Below the pieces are notes generated by a model. That model worked only from the letters and a program-made list of their open reading frames with translations, did no database searches and had not been told where the DNA came from. From Lysinibacillus contaminans (GTDB lineage Bacteria > Bacillota > Bacilli > Bacillales_A > Planococcaceae): a stretch of DNA of 64,000 nucleotides. The DNA is taken from the NCBI RefSeq assembly GCF_001278945.1, contig NZ_LGRV01000003.1, forward strand, positions 2,480,001-2,544,000, read 5' to 3'. A program made the position numbers and the translations under genes. This document shows positions 44,740-54,264 of this stretch, piece by piece; within the stretch, counting starts at the first letter, position 1, and each line of letters starts with the position of its first letter.

Positions 44740-45538
44740 GGCTTCAAAATCTGCCTTATTTCCATACGTATTATGGATTGCATTTTTCGTTATCGCGCCG
44801 ATTGCCCTTGTTGTATACTATTCCCTACTAGACTTACATGGCAATTTCACGCTCGAAAACTATAAAGCGTTCTTTACATCGGTTTATTTAAAAATGACAT
44901 TAAGCTCGTTTTGGTATGCGTTTTTAATTACATTCTTCACATTATTAATTTCTTACCCAACAGCTTATTTCTTAACAAAAACAAAGCATAAGCAACTTTG
45001 GTTACTACTAATAATTATTCCATCTTGGATTAACTTACTATTAAAAACGTACGCATTTATCGGGATTTTCGGTCTCTATGGTCCTATTAACGCTTTTATT
45101 GAGGTTCTAGGCTTTGATCCGAAGCAAATGCTATTTACTGATATTAGCTTTGTTTTCGTATCCGTCTATATTTTCATTCCGTTTATGATATTACCGATTT
45201 TCAACTCATTAGATCGTTTAAATCCAACACTGGTTTATGCAGCACGTGATTTAGGAGCTTCTGCCTTTACTACATTCCGTCGTGTCGTGTTACCACTAAC
45301 AATGGACGGCGTAAAAGCAGGCATTCAAGTTGTCTTTATCCCAGCATTATCACTATTTATGATTACACGTTTAATCGCAGGTAACCGGGTGATTACGCTT
45401 GGTACAGCTATTGAGCAACAGTTCCTTGTTACTCAAAATTGGGGTATGGGCTCGACAATCGCTGTATTCCTAATTTTATTCATGGTCATCATTATGTTAA
45501 TAACAGGCCAAAAGAATAAAGGAGGTCGCGTACGATGA
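44729..45538 (+). CDS. potB: Spermidine/putrescine ABC permease PotB
   Basis: A 269-residue permease with six helices and the coupling motif [19 protein letters not shown] near residue 170. It overlaps potA by 11 bases. The frame could begin at ATG 44714, but GGAG is placed nine bases before ATG 44729, which is chosen. It ends overlapping potC by four bases (ATGA). Confidence 0.93.
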   Translation: MQTKASKSALFPYVLWIAFFVIAPIALVVYYSLLDLHGNFTLENYKAFFTSVYLKMTLSSFWYAFLITFFTLLISYPTAYFLTKTKHKQLWLLLIIIPSWINLLLKTYAFIGIFGLYGPINAFIEVLGFDPKQMLFTDISFVFVSVYIFIPFMILPIFNSLDRLNPTLVYAARDLGASAFTTFRRVVLPLTMDGVKAGIQVVFIPALSLFMITRLIAGNRVITLGTAIEQQFLVTQNWGMGSTIAVFLILFMVIIMLITGQKNKGGRVR

Positions 45539-46329
45539 CTAAACTTACAACATCGGCAAAAGTGTATTTAGCGATTGTCTTTATCGTCTTGTATGCACCC
45601 ATTTTTTACTTAATCTTTTACTCCTTTAATAGCGGCGGCTCGATGAATAACTTTGAATCATTCACGTTTGACCACTATAAAGCTGTTTTCGAGGATACTC
45701 GATTGCTTGTTATTTTAATTAATACTGTTATCGTAGCATTGCTATCGGCATTAATTTCAACAATTATCGGTACACTAGGTGCGATCGGTATTATGACTGT
45801 GAAAGATTCAAAAATGCGCAATACATTATTATCGTTAAACAATGTGTTAATCGTCAGCCCAGACGTGATTATCGGGGCTAGCTTTTTAATTTTATTCACA
45901 ATGGTCGGCATTAAGTTAGGCTTTGCATCTGTACTACTAGCGCACGTTGCGTTTAGTGTACCAATCGTTGTTTTAATGGTATTACCGAAATTACTTGAAA
46001 TGAACAAGTCTTTAATTGATGCGGCACTTGACCTAGGTGCGACAAGAAAAGATGTCATGATGCGCGTCATTTTACCGTATATTAAGCCGGGTATTTTCGC
46101 AGGATTCTTCCTCGCTTTAACGTATTCTTTAGATGACTTTGCGGTTACATTTTTCGTAACGGGTAACGGCTTCAGTACGCTGTCAGTTGAAATTTACTCG
46201 ATGGCACGTGCTGGAATTTCCTTAACCGTTAATGCGATTTCTGGTTTAGTATTCTTCGTCACTGTGTTAATTGTCATCGGTTATTACTTCGTGACAAGTC
46301 GTACAAGTAAAAGAACGGGGGGACATTAA
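45535..46329 (+). CDS. potC: Spermidine/putrescine ABC permease PotC
   Basis: A 264-residue permease with six helices. The EAA-type loop ALDLGATRKDVMMRVILPYIKPG is near residue 160, and DDFAVTFFVTG follows, a block typical of PotC. GGAGG precedes ATG 45535. Its stop overlaps the potD start by one base. Confidence 0.94.
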   Translation: MTKLTTSAKVYLAIVFIVLYAPIFYLIFYSFNSGGSMNNFESFTFDHYKAVFEDTRLLVILINTVIVALLSALISTIIGTLGAIGIMTVKDSKMRNTLLSLNNVLIVSPDVIIGASFLILFTMVGIKLGFASVLLAHVAFSVPIVVLMVLPKLLEMNKSLIDAALDLGATRKDVMMRVILPYIKPGIFAGFFLALTYSLDDFAVTFFVTGNGFSTLSVEIYSMARAGISLTVNAISGLVFFVTVLIVIGYYFVTSRTSKRTGGH

Positions 46330-47402
46330 TGAAGTCATTAATTCAAGCAACAATCGCCATTATTGTCGTTACCGCCCTTTTAATGTATGCTGGGAACGCA
46401 ATGAGTGCTGGTAGCGGAAAAAGCGGCAAAGATACGCTAACCATTTTTAACTGGGGCGAATACATCGATCCTGATTTACTAAAGCAATTTGAAAAAGAAA
46501 CAGGGATCCATGTTATTTACGAAACATTTGACTCGAATGAAGCTATGATGACAAAAGTTCAACAAGGTGGAACTGCTTACGATATTGCGATTCCTTCTGA
46601 ATATATGATTGAAAAAATGAAAGAGGAAGATTTACTGATTCCTCTTGACCATTCAAAAATTCCGAACATGAAAAATATTGACCCATACTTTTTAGATTTA
46701 CCTTTTGATGACAACAATAAATATTCTGTTCCGTATTTTTGGGGTACAGTTGGGATTGTCTATAATCCTAGTTTAGTCGGTGATTTAGACTTCTCTTCTT
46801 GGGAAGATTTATGGGATCCTTCTTTAAAAAGGACTGTCTTTTTAGTAGATGGTGCTCGTGAGGTGATCGGTATGGGTTTAAACAGCCTAGGTTACTCATT
46901 AAACTCTTTAGATAACAATGAGTTACGTTCTGCAACGGATAAGTTAATTAAGCTTGCGCCAAACGTGAAAGCCATTATTGGAGATGAAATTACACCGTTA
47001 ATGATTAATAACGAGGCGACAGTTGCACTTACTTGGTCAGGCCAAGCAGCCGATATGATGTATGAAAATGAAGATTTAGACTTTGCGGTACCAGAAGAAG
47101 GCTCGAACTTATGGTTTGATAATATGGTCATTCCAAAAACTTCGAAAAATATTGATGGTGCACATGCCTTCATTAACTTCATGTTAGATGCTGATTCAGG
47201 TGCGCAAAATGCTGATTTTGTTGGCTATTCAACACCAAACATTGCAGCAATGGCGTTAATGGACGAAGAAGTTGTGACTGATGAACGTTATTACCCAACT
47301 GAAGAACAACGCGACACTTTAGAGGTCTATAAAAACTTAGGACCTGATTATTTAGGTAAATACAACGAACTGTTTTTAGAATTTAAAATGAGTATTCGTT
47401 AA
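46329..47402 (+). CDS. potD: Spermidine/putrescine-binding protein PotD
   Basis: A 357-residue extracytoplasmic binding protein. After an N-terminal hydrophobic helix the mature part opens with TLTIFNWGEYIDPDLLKQFEK, a PotD hallmark; VPYFWGTVGIVYNP and TWSGQAADMMYEN follow, carrying probable polyamine-binding aromatic and acidic residues. No lipobox Cys is present, unlike many Gram-positive binding proteins, so it may be held by an uncleaved signal anchor. It is last in the operon. Confidence 0.93.
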   Translation: MKSLIQATIAIIVVTALLMYAGNAMSAGSGKSGKDTLTIFNWGEYIDPDLLKQFEKETGIHVIYETFDSNEAMMTKVQQGGTAYDIAIPSEYMIEKMKEEDLLIPLDHSKIPNMKNIDPYFLDLPFDDNNKYSVPYFWGTVGIVYNPSLVGDLDFSSWEDLWDPSLKRTVFLVDGAREVIGMGLNSLGYSLNSLDNNELRSATDKLIKLAPNVKAIIGDEITPLMINNEATVALTWSGQAADMMYENEDLDFAVPEEGSNLWFDNMVIPKTSKNIDGAHAFINFMLDADSGAQNADFVGYSTPNIAAMALMDEEVVTDERYYPTEEQRDTLEVYKNLGPDYLGKYNELFLEFKMSIR

Positions 47403-47414
47403 ATTAAGAAAAGT

Positions 47415-47529
47415 GCATTCGCGCCCGTCCGCATGCGACAAGCTGCTTGTGAGCCCGAAGCGAAAGTAAACGCTCCACCACTTTCGCCCGAGGGAGCAGA
47501 CCGCGACCTCGAGCGTGCGGCGCGAATGC
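47415..47529. repeat. 115-bp GC-rich palindromic element
   Basis: GCATTCGCGCC at the left end is repeated inverted (GGCGCGAATGC) at the right end, and CGAAAGT/ACTTTCG pair inside. Intervening arms are partly complementary. It is far more GC-rich than the surroundings and non-coding. It lies just after potD and before its terminator. It looks like a small non-autonomous or REP-like repeat. Confidence 0.65.
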
Positions 47530-47573
47530 CTAGACATCGATGAATACTTATACTTTCTTATCTTTTATAATAG

Positions 47574-47613
47574 AGCTGTCACCCCAGTTAATCACTGGAG
47601 TGATAGCTTTTTG
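47574..47613 (+). terminator. Terminator of the pot operon
   Basis: AGCTGTCACCCCAGT pairs with ACTGGAGTGATAGCT (one mismatch, one G-U) and is followed by TTTTT. Confidence 0.88.
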
Positions 47614-47722
47614 CAATTTAGACTAAAAGCATTAAGTCAGACTTTAAGTCAATAGTAACTTAATACCCATTATGTTAGACTGTAGTATATTTGAATAGAT
47701 TAAGCTAAAAGGAGGCTAAAAA

Positions 47723-48919
47723 ATGGCCCAACAGACATCAAATAAAGCAGCATTATATATTTTAATGTTTAATATGTTCATCGCGATGGGAACTATTGGT
47801 ATCATCATTCCTGTCATGCCTGAGTATTTGAAGATTTTTGGTGCAGCAGGACAAGTGCTCGGCATGCTCATTGCAACATTTGCATTAGCACAATTTGTAT
47901 TTTCGCCAATTGCCGGAAACCTATCAGATAAATACGGCCGTAAAAATCTAATCATTTTCGGTCTTGTGATTACAGGTCTTGGACAAATTGCTTTCGGACT
48001 TTCTACAGAAGTATGGATGCTCTTTGTCGCACGCTTTTTAGGAGGTTTAGGTTCAGCATTCATCGCACCCCCAATTATGGCATTTGTAGCCGATGTCACT
48101 ACATATGAAGAACGTGGTAAAGGAATGGGGTTGCTCGGGGCAGCTATGTCTCTTGGCTTTATGATTGGACCTGGTATTGGTGGCTTCTTATCTAAAGTAA
48201 GTCTACACTTCCCATTTTATATGGCTGGCGCTGCGGCATTTTTTGCGGCAATATTATCATTCGTGTTGTTACCAAATACAAAACCAAGCACAACACAAAA
48301 AGCACAAAAACAGGATAATCTCGCTAAGCAAATGGTGCATTCCGTTAAAATGCCCTACTTTGTTATGCTTCTCATTATGCTTGTTTTCTCGTTCGGAATC
48401 GCCAATTTCCAAACGACTCTATCTTTATTCGTCACACAGAAATTTAACTACACACCAACGGATATTGCAATCTTACTAACAGTTGGTGGTGCAGTAGGTG
48501 TCGTTGTTCAAATGTTTATCATTACACCTCTATTTAAACGTTTCGGTGAGATGAAGGTTGTATTAGTCAATTTACTGGTTGCATCAATAGCCATCTTCTT
48601 AATTTTATTTGTATCAGGCTTTGCATTAATGTTAGTTGTTGCAACAATTTTCTCTACGGCAACAACGCTTATTCGACCAGCCGTTAACACACTGATTTCC
48701 AAATTAGCTGGCAGCGAACAAGGCTTTGCCGCCGGGCTCAACAATGCATATATGAGCCTAGGTAATATGATTGGCCCTGCTCTAGCTGGTTTATTATTCG
48801 ATTGGAATATTAACAGTCCTTACATTTTTGGTGCCATCATTTTATTTACTTGCTTCCTTCTTGCCCTTATTTGGACAATGAAAAAAGCACCACATTTGAT
48901 GAAGCCCGATTCTAATTAA
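47723..48919 (+). CDS. MFS multidrug efflux transporter (Bmr/NorA/TetA-like)
   Basis: A 398-residue membrane protein with twelve helices. The signature loop GNLSDKYGRKN near residue 75 and the exporter motif C, GAAMSLGFMIGPGIGGFLS near residue 140, identify a drug:H+ antiporter of the 12-helix (DHA1) type. AAAGGAGG precedes ATG 47723. The substrate range cannot be deduced. It is a single gene followed by the riboswitch-controlled thiW. Confidence 0.9.
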   Translation: MAQQTSNKAALYILMFNMFIAMGTIGIIIPVMPEYLKIFGAAGQVLGMLIATFALAQFVFSPIAGNLSDKYGRKNLIIFGLVITGLGQIAFGLSTEVWMLFVARFLGGLGSAFIAPPIMAFVADVTTYEERGKGMGLLGAAMSLGFMIGPGIGGFLSKVSLHFPFYMAGAAAFFAAILSFVLLPNTKPSTTQKAQKQDNLAKQMVHSVKMPYFVMLLIMLVFSFGIANFQTTLSLFVTQKFNYTPTDIAILLTVGGAVGVVVQMFIITPLFKRFGEMKVVLVNLLVASIAIFLILFVSGFALMLVVATIFSTATTLIRPAVNTLISKLAGSEQGFAAGLNNAYMSLGNMIGPALAGLLFDWNINSPYIFGAIILFTCFLLALIWTMKKAPHLMKPDSN

Positions 48920-48931
48920 CCTTAAAGTTAA

Positions 48932-48959
48932 TTGACTATTTTTAGCAATATGGTACAGT
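48932..48959 (+). promoter_or_regulatory. Probable promoter of thiW
   Basis: TTGACT and TACAGT are 16 bases apart, about 30 bases before the riboswitch. The -10 is weak. Confidence 0.5.
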
Positions 48960-48985
48960 ATTAATGAAAAATCAAATCGCTTCAT

Positions 48986-49079
48986 GACCACTAGGGGAGT
49001 CTTTTTAAGGCTGAGACGTGTATTGCATATACGGACCCTTTGAACCTGATCTAGTTCACACTAGCGTAGGAAAGTGGCG
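48986..49079 (+). promoter_or_regulatory. TPP riboswitch (THI element)
   Basis: The aptamer is complete: P1 CCAC/GTGG ends, CTAGGGG, the conserved GGCTGAGA, then ACCCTTTGAACCTGATC and TAGTTCACACTAGCGTAGG. It precedes a terminator and thiW, so thiamine diphosphate should stop transcription of the gene. Confidence 0.97.
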
Positions 49080-49111
49080 ACACTTGCTTTTTGTGATATT
49101 TAAAATGCAAG

Positions 49112-49148
49112 GCCGCTTCCTACCGTTATGGGGAAGCGGCTTTTTTTT
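49112..49148 (+). terminator. Riboswitch expression-platform terminator
   Basis: The 9-bp stem GCCGCTTCC / GGAAGCGGC is followed by eight T residues, ending 12 bases before the thiW ribosome binding site. Confidence 0.95.
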
Positions 49149-49172
49149 ATGAATTCAAAAGGAGTGAAAGAT

Positions 49173-49670
49173 TTGTCTATTCGAAAACTTACCATCATGG
49201 CATTATTAGTTGCTATAGCAGTGGCAGGCTCAACGTTCATCTCGATTCCAACAGGGATTGCACGTGCCTATCCCGTGCAACATGCCATTAATGTCATCAG
49301 CGCCATCTTGCTCGGACCTTTACCTGCTGTCATGATAGCCTTTGTAACGGCCATCATTCGTATTTTAACAGGCACAGGCTCCCTCTTAGCTATTCCTGGG
49401 AGTGTCATCGGCGCGTTACTTGCATCTCTAGCCTATAAATACAGCGGAAAGATCTGGTTAGCTGGTGCTGGCGAAATGTTTGGCACAGGTATACTCGCTT
49501 CTCTCGTAGCTGTACCCTATTCTCACCTATTAATGGGGACTTCGGTAGCTGCCATCTTTTTCATGCCTGCTTTTTTGACCTCTAGTATGATTGGTGCAAT
49601 CCTAGGAGTAGTTATTGTAAAAAGTCTACAAAAAACTGTATTTGTAAAAAAACTTAACACAACATTGTAA
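49173..49670 (+). CDS. thiW: Thiazole-precursor ECF transporter S component ThiW
   Basis: A 165-residue membrane protein with five or six helices, recognised by STFISIPTGIARAYPVQHAINVI near residue 18 and by the TPP riboswitch in front. ThiW is the substrate-binding S component thought to bring in the thiazole precursor of thiamine with the shared ECF module. AAAAGGAGTG precedes TTG 49173. Upstream in-frame codons overlap the riboswitch terminator and are not used. Confidence 0.92.
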   Translation: MSIRKLTIMALLVAIAVAGSTFISIPTGIARAYPVQHAINVISAILLGPLPAVMIAFVTAIIRILTGTGSLLAIPGSVIGALLASLAYKYSGKIWLAGAGEMFGTGILASLVAVPYSHLLMGTSVAAIFFMPAFLTSSMIGAILGVVIVKSLQKTVFVKKLNTTL

Positions 49671-49736
49671 TACTAAATCTATTTGTATATTCTCCATTCG
49701 ATCTTCGATAGGTCTGATTATTAATTAAAATAATTT

Positions 49737-49779
49737 AAACCGATGGTACACAAATTCAAACATGTGCCATCGGTTTTAT
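49737..49779. terminator. Terminator after thiW
   Basis: AAACCGATGG-CAC pairs with GTGCCATCGGTTT, followed by TATTATTTTT. Confidence 0.85.
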
Positions 49780-49802
49780 TATTTTTCGTTATGAACGCTT
49801 TC

Positions 49803-49937
49803 TCATTCCTTTAATAACTGCGCCACATTCATATCTTCTTCCTTCACTGACGAATGCAACTTCTTAAGTAGAGCATTAAGAAATTCTACTTTATTTTTCG
49901 CTTCAGGCCAAAGAGGCTGCAGCTCATCGATTACTTT
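49803..49937 (-). pseudogene. Orphan 42-codon coding remnant
   Basis: A minus-strand frame opens right after a stop at 49940-49938, overlaps the end of the ABC permease gene by 14 bases and ends at TGA 49803. It has no start codon, but its translation looks natural (LWPEAKNKVEFLNALLKK, then EEDMNVAQLLKE). It is probably the C-terminus of a gene whose front was deleted. I do not recognise the family. Confidence 0.4.
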
Positions 49938-50769
49938 TCATATTGGGGCGTAATTTTTTTATAGCCACCGTTAAACTAAAGACAATAATAAGTACATAAA
50001 CAATTAAATAAGTCACCCAGACAGGCAATTCAATCCCTGTTAGCTCGATTAACGCATCGCCTATTGATGGTGAAATAAGTGTTAACATTAATGCACCAGG
50101 GTTAATGGATGCCCAAAAATAAGTCATAAAGGACGAACTTGCCCCCGTTGCACTCCCCATTTGGTGAAAGGCCATTGTTAAAAAGAAGAAAAACGCCGTA
50201 ATCCCACCTAAGAAAATAATCGATCCGTACGTCGCAATCATTGAAACAATTGTTTTCTTCGTAATCGTGGAGAACATCACACCAATACTACCAATCGCAA
50301 TCACTGTCACTAAATAAAATAAAAAGATAGACACTAACTGCGATGGTGATACACCACCAAATAAGAACACCAAACTGTACAATGGTAGTCCTGCCACTAG
50401 CATTAATACTAAAAAGGCAACGGACGAAAATAATTTCCCAATAATAATTTGGGTTGAGCTTTGTGTCGTTGTCAGTAAAATGTTCAAGGTTTGCTTTTCT
50501 CGTTCACTACTAATGGCTCCCGCTGTTAAACTTGGAGTAATGAACAGGACAAGTGCCATTTGCACAATAGTCAATACGGCAAACATCATAAAACTCATGT
50601 CCGGACTAAAGAAACCTTTACCTGTAAATTCAGTCGTTAGTAGTAAAAAACCCGCTATAAAAATACTAATAACGGATAAATAAAACATTAAACCCGAAAA
50701 GCTTTTAAAAGAACGGAAGCGCAACTTCAATTCTTTTACGAGTACTGGATTATAAAATCGTTCCATCAT
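49924..50769 (-). CDS. ABC-2 type transporter permease
   Basis: A 281-residue membrane protein with six helices in the ABC-2 export layout. It opens with NPVLVKELKLRFRSFKSF, a cytoplasmic segment typical of such permeases, and contains GAISSEREKQTLNILLTT near residue 85. It overlaps the ATPase gene by four bases. With the ATPase and the large membrane protein it forms a three-gene export or envelope-maintenance locus of unknown substrate. Confidence 0.88.
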   Translation of the reverse strand: MMERFYNPVLVKELKLRFRSFKSFSGLMFYLSVISIFIAGFLLLTTEFTGKGFFSPDMSFMMFAVLTIVQMALVLFITPSLTAGAISSEREKQTLNILLTTTQSSTQIIIGKLFSSVAFLVLMLVAGLPLYSLVFLFGGVSPSQLVSIFLFYLVTVIAIGSIGVMFSTITKKTIVSMIATYGSIIFLGGITAFFFFLTMAFHQMGSATGASSSFMTYFWASINPGALMLTLISPSIGDALIELTGIELPVWVTYLIVYVLIIVFSLTVAIKKLRPNMKSNR

Positions 50770-51701
50770 TGACTGTCCGCTCCCTTCGTTATCGACATAA
50801 AGACATCCTCTAAATCTTTTTCTTCTTCACTTAACGCATAAATTGGCATATCCGCAAGCATCGCTTTTTTCAGTAATGCCACCTGATCGGCCTCAGTACC
50901 CCGGTAATTAAACGCAATTTCTGAGCGATTATCCACGATATCAATAGCAGAAATCATCGAATCCTCTTCAAAGAATGTACGCACTTCATGTAAACGCTCG
51001 GCTACCTTCACTACAATTCGCTTTTCACCTTGCAATTGTGCTTGGATCGTTGCTACATTACCGTGCGCTATAAGTTTACCGTTATCAATTACACCAATCT
51101 CATCACACATCTCCGCAAGTTCCGGCAAAATATGTGATGAAATTAAAATTGTTTTACCCATCGATTTTAAATCACGTAAAATATCGCGCATTTCTACTCG
51201 TGCACGTGGATCAAGCCCAGATGCAGGTTCATCTAAAATCAATACTTTCGGGTCATGAATGAGCGCACGCGCTAAACATAAACGCTGTTTCATCCCCCGT
51301 GACAGTAAATCAACATAGTCATAACGCTTATTTGTTAAATTTACAAGTTCCAATAACTGCGGGATTAACACTTTACGCTCTGCAGCACGAATACCATAAC
51401 TTGCTCCGTAAAAATCTAAATACTCATCGACTTTTAATTGGTCATAAACCCCAAAGAAGTCTGGCATATAACCAATTTGCTTACGCACTTCTTCCGGCTC
51501 TGTCACAACGCTTTTACCGTTAATAAGCGCATCACCAGACGTTGGCGAAAGTAATGTTGCTAAAATAGAAAACGTCGTCGATTTCCCAGCACCATTTGAG
51601 CCAACAAAACCGAAAACAATACCTTCCTCAAGAGATAAATTCAATTGATCTAATGCTGTAAAGGAGCCGTATTTTTTTGTTAACTCACGAATTTCTATCA
51701 T
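50766..51701 (-). CDS. ABC-2 transporter ATP-binding protein
   Basis: A 311-residue ATPase. Walker A GSNGAGKST near residue 35, Q-loop GYMPDFFGVYD, signature LSRGMKQRLCLARA and Walker B VLILDEPASGLDPRA are present, plus the CcmA/NatA-type C-terminal domain. LSRGMKQ has Arg instead of the common Gly at position three, which is frequent in this export group. It lies between, and overlaps, its two partner genes. Confidence 0.93.
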   Translation of the reverse strand: MIEIRELTKKYGSFTALDQLNLSLEEGIVFGFVGSNGAGKSTTFSILATLLSPTSGDALINGKSVVTEPEEVRKQIGYMPDFFGVYDQLKVDEYLDFYGASYGIRAAERKVLIPQLLELVNLTNKRYDYVDLLSRGMKQRLCLARALIHDPKVLILDEPASGLDPRARVEMRDILRDLKSMGKTILISSHILPELAEMCDEIGVIDNGKLIAHGNVATIQAQLQGEKRIVVKVAERLHEVRTFFEEDSMISAIDIVDNRSEIAFNYRGTEADQVALLKKAMLADMPIYALSEEEKDLEDVFMSITKGADSQ

Positions 51702-54094
51702 TATTTCGCAACTCCTTTCAACTCTAGTTCTGGTAATGTCGTTGGTTCACCTGTTTGGTCTGGCCCAAATTTAATTTGAAGTAAAACTTCATCCTCTTGA
51801 TCAAAATAGTGATTAATGTTTTCAGTAAATACTTGGTTTGTATCGGTTAATGCCTCAAATGCGCTCTTTTCATTATTCCAGATAAATAACTCCATACGCT
51901 TCGTATCTTTGTTCGAAACCGTTAGCTCATCGAATGATTGGACTGAAGTCATAAAATTCTCTGGCAATGCAATCTTCACATCATACGACCCCTCTTGCAT
52001 ATATCCAGTATTCAATTGCTCGTCATACATTTCAAAGTATCCATTCGCCGATTGAGTACCCACGGTATATGTTAAGTTCGTACGCTTCATTGTAAACGGT
52101 CCTGTTAGCTCTACCTTACCTTCAAATGGCTGAACAAAATAAGAAATAGGCGCCATATTAGCACTTGAATCAAGTTCAACCCCAGCAATCGCTTGATCTG
52201 CCCAAGCTGTCAACACAGGCAATTCATCATTTTCTGTGAGTGATAGTGCCATAGATTTCATACTCTCAATACGAAGTGGATCTATCTCTTCTTTCTTCGC
52301 TGGATACATATAACTGTTGTTACCATACGTCATTGGTTTTTGCAGAACTGTCGTTTTTAACGCTTGATCAACATGCAGTGTTTCATTTGGCTCAATATCG
52401 CCAAGCTTCACTTCTTTAATGCCTGATATCAACGTGACATCTTTTAAAACGAATGGGAAATTATTTTTTACCGTTCCTGATAGTTTTTCATCTTTTAGCG
52501 TAATATCAATATCCATATTACCAATATTTTGTGTAGCTGTTTTCCCTGTAAAGGATTGAACAGACCAATAGCTTAAATCACGTAATGTTAACGTCGAGCC
52601 ATTTGGATGCTCCTTTATATACGATGATTCATGTAGATTTTTCATACTACCATCAATATTATTCCGATTTCGGAACGCGACTGCTGTTGTATTTGTATCA
52701 GTCTCTACAACAAAATCACCACCACGATTCGTTAAAATCGACTCTACATAATATCCACTTACACTCTTATCCTCATTTACTTTATAAAAGGCGGACTGTT
52801 GTACTTGTGGCTGCATAAGACGATCCTTCGCCCCAAAAATAAACAGTGCAACGGATAACATAATAGAAATAGCAGGAATAATCCACCAAGCATGCTCACG
52901 TTTGTCCATTTTTTTCAATACAAAGTAAAGGAGTGGTCCAATAATTAAAATATATAGAATAATAACGACTAGCATATAAGTGACTGATACTTCAAAAGAA
53001 GGGAATAATTCATTTACTGAACGCAACTCATAAGAAACCCTATCCATCGTCGAATTGCCATTCATATCCCCTTGCTGCATTGAATTTTGGATGTTTAACA
53101 TTTTAGCTGTTAAAGTAGCATAGCCATCCATTGATGCTAATGGATTGTCACCTAACGAGAACGTCGTCTGTATAATTTCACCACCACCTACTTTTTTCTT
53201 AGCAGCCAAAATTGTAGCCTCGTTCGCTAATACTCGGGTACTACCTGAATTTTCAGTTGCTGTATAAACTGAAATAGGACTAGTAAAAGTACCGCCTCCA
53301 GACAACTTCGTTAAACTTTCAACTGAAACAGTTGTCGTTTGTTGTGACAATGTTAACGGTAAAAATTCTTTAAAAATACCAGCTGTTGCTTCTACTTGAT
53401 CAGAGGCCCCAAGTAATAACTTACCTCCCTCTTGCACCCATTTTAGCAATGCTTCCTGTTGTTTCTGCGATAAATCTACCAGTGCAAATTCATCGACTGC
53501 TATAACATTAGCCATCGCATAGCCCTGTGCATCATCTGGTAATGTATAATCCTTTAACTGATTTAAATTGAATATTTCTACATTACTTGATGATGTAACT
53601 TGTGATAATCGTAAGTAAGCTGCCAAACGGTCACTTTTTTCCGTTAACGTATAAATAAACGTAGAAGATGGCTCAAGGAAATTTGCTTGTAATTGTTCCG
53701 TCCCTTTATAAGACACGATTTTTCCCTTTTCAATGCCACCCTCATAAAAGGCAAATAATTTCGAGTCATTTGAAGAACCATAGTCAGCTAGGCCATCCAA
53801 ATAGAGCTCAAATGTTTTTTCTTCTCCTGCGGCTAAATCAAGTGAAAATATCAACGCTGACCCGATTTCGTGGGTATTTTGAGCGTTAATGGCCATATCC
53901 CCTGAAAAATCAGTGCCGTTATTTTTCACTGTAATTTTTATGGGCACTACAGATTGATATTTCGCTTTACCATTGATACCAGCTGTCGCCTGTACCTCTA
54001 AACTTGGTGCCGCACTCACCTGTGATACAGGTAGCACTAAACTCATAACAAGCATAAATAATAGTACAAGTACTGGTATTTTCGTTTTTATCAA
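51701..54094 (-). CDS. Large membrane protein associated with ABC-2 exporter
   Basis: A protein of about 797 residues. It has a signal peptide (VLVLLFMLVMSLVLPVSQVSAA), an Ig-like region (KITVKNNGTDFSGDMAINAQ), a glutamine-amidotransferase-like Rossmann segment (LKWVQEGGKLLLGAS), then two helices in the middle (YMLVVIILYILIIGPLLYFVL and the next) and a long extracellular C-terminal part. This resembles uncharacterised proteins that accompany ABC-2/Gld-like exporters in Bacilli. ATG 54133 has no ribosome binding site, while AAAGGGG precedes TTG 54094, so the latter is chosen. The stop overlaps the ATPase start. Function unknown. Confidence 0.8.
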   Translation of the reverse strand: MIKTKIPVLVLLFMLVMSLVLPVSQVSAAPSLEVQATAGINGKAKYQSVVPIKITVKNNGTDFSGDMAINAQNTHEIGSALIFSLDLAAGEEKTFELYLDGLADYGSSNDSKLFAFYEGGIEKGKIVSYKGTEQLQANFLEPSSTFIYTLTEKSDRLAAYLRLSQVTSSSNVEIFNLNQLKDYTLPDDAQGYAMANVIAVDEFALVDLSQKQQEALLKWVQEGGKLLLGASDQVEATAGIFKEFLPLTLSQQTTTVSVESLTKLSGGGTFTSPISVYTATENSGSTRVLANEATILAAKKKVGGGEIIQTTFSLGDNPLASMDGYATLTAKMLNIQNSMQQGDMNGNSTMDRVSYELRSVNELFPSFEVSVTYMLVVIILYILIIGPLLYFVLKKMDKREHAWWIIPAISIMLSVALFIFGAKDRLMQPQVQQSAFYKVNEDKSVSGYYVESILTNRGGDFVVETDTNTTAVAFRNRNNIDGSMKNLHESSYIKEHPNGSTLTLRDLSYWSVQSFTGKTATQNIGNMDIDITLKDEKLSGTVKNNFPFVLKDVTLISGIKEVKLGDIEPNETLHVDQALKTTVLQKPMTYGNNSYMYPAKKEEIDPLRIESMKSMALSLTENDELPVLTAWADQAIAGVELDSSANMAPISYFVQPFEGKVELTGPFTMKRTNLTYTVGTQSANGYFEMYDEQLNTGYMQEGSYDVKIALPENFMTSVQSFDELTVSNKDTKRMELFIWNNEKSAFEALTDTNQVFTENINHYFDQEDEVLLQIKFGPDQTGEPTTLPELELKGVAK

Positions 54095-54231
54095 AAGCTC
54101 AACCCCTTTTTTTCTACTAGTCCTGAAAGACATTTACATAATTATACGTTTTTAAAAACATTTTGTTCCATTTCTTATTTTTTCTTCATGAATATTCATA
54201 AACTCTTAAGAATTTAAAGATGGTGAACATG

Positions 54232-54259
54232 AAAAAGACTCTAAAAACCTCAGAGTCCT
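54232..54259 (-). terminator. Terminator after ccpC
   Basis: On the minus strand GGACTCT pairs with AGAGTCT and is followed by TTTT. Confidence 0.8.
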
Positions 54260-54264
54260 TCCAC

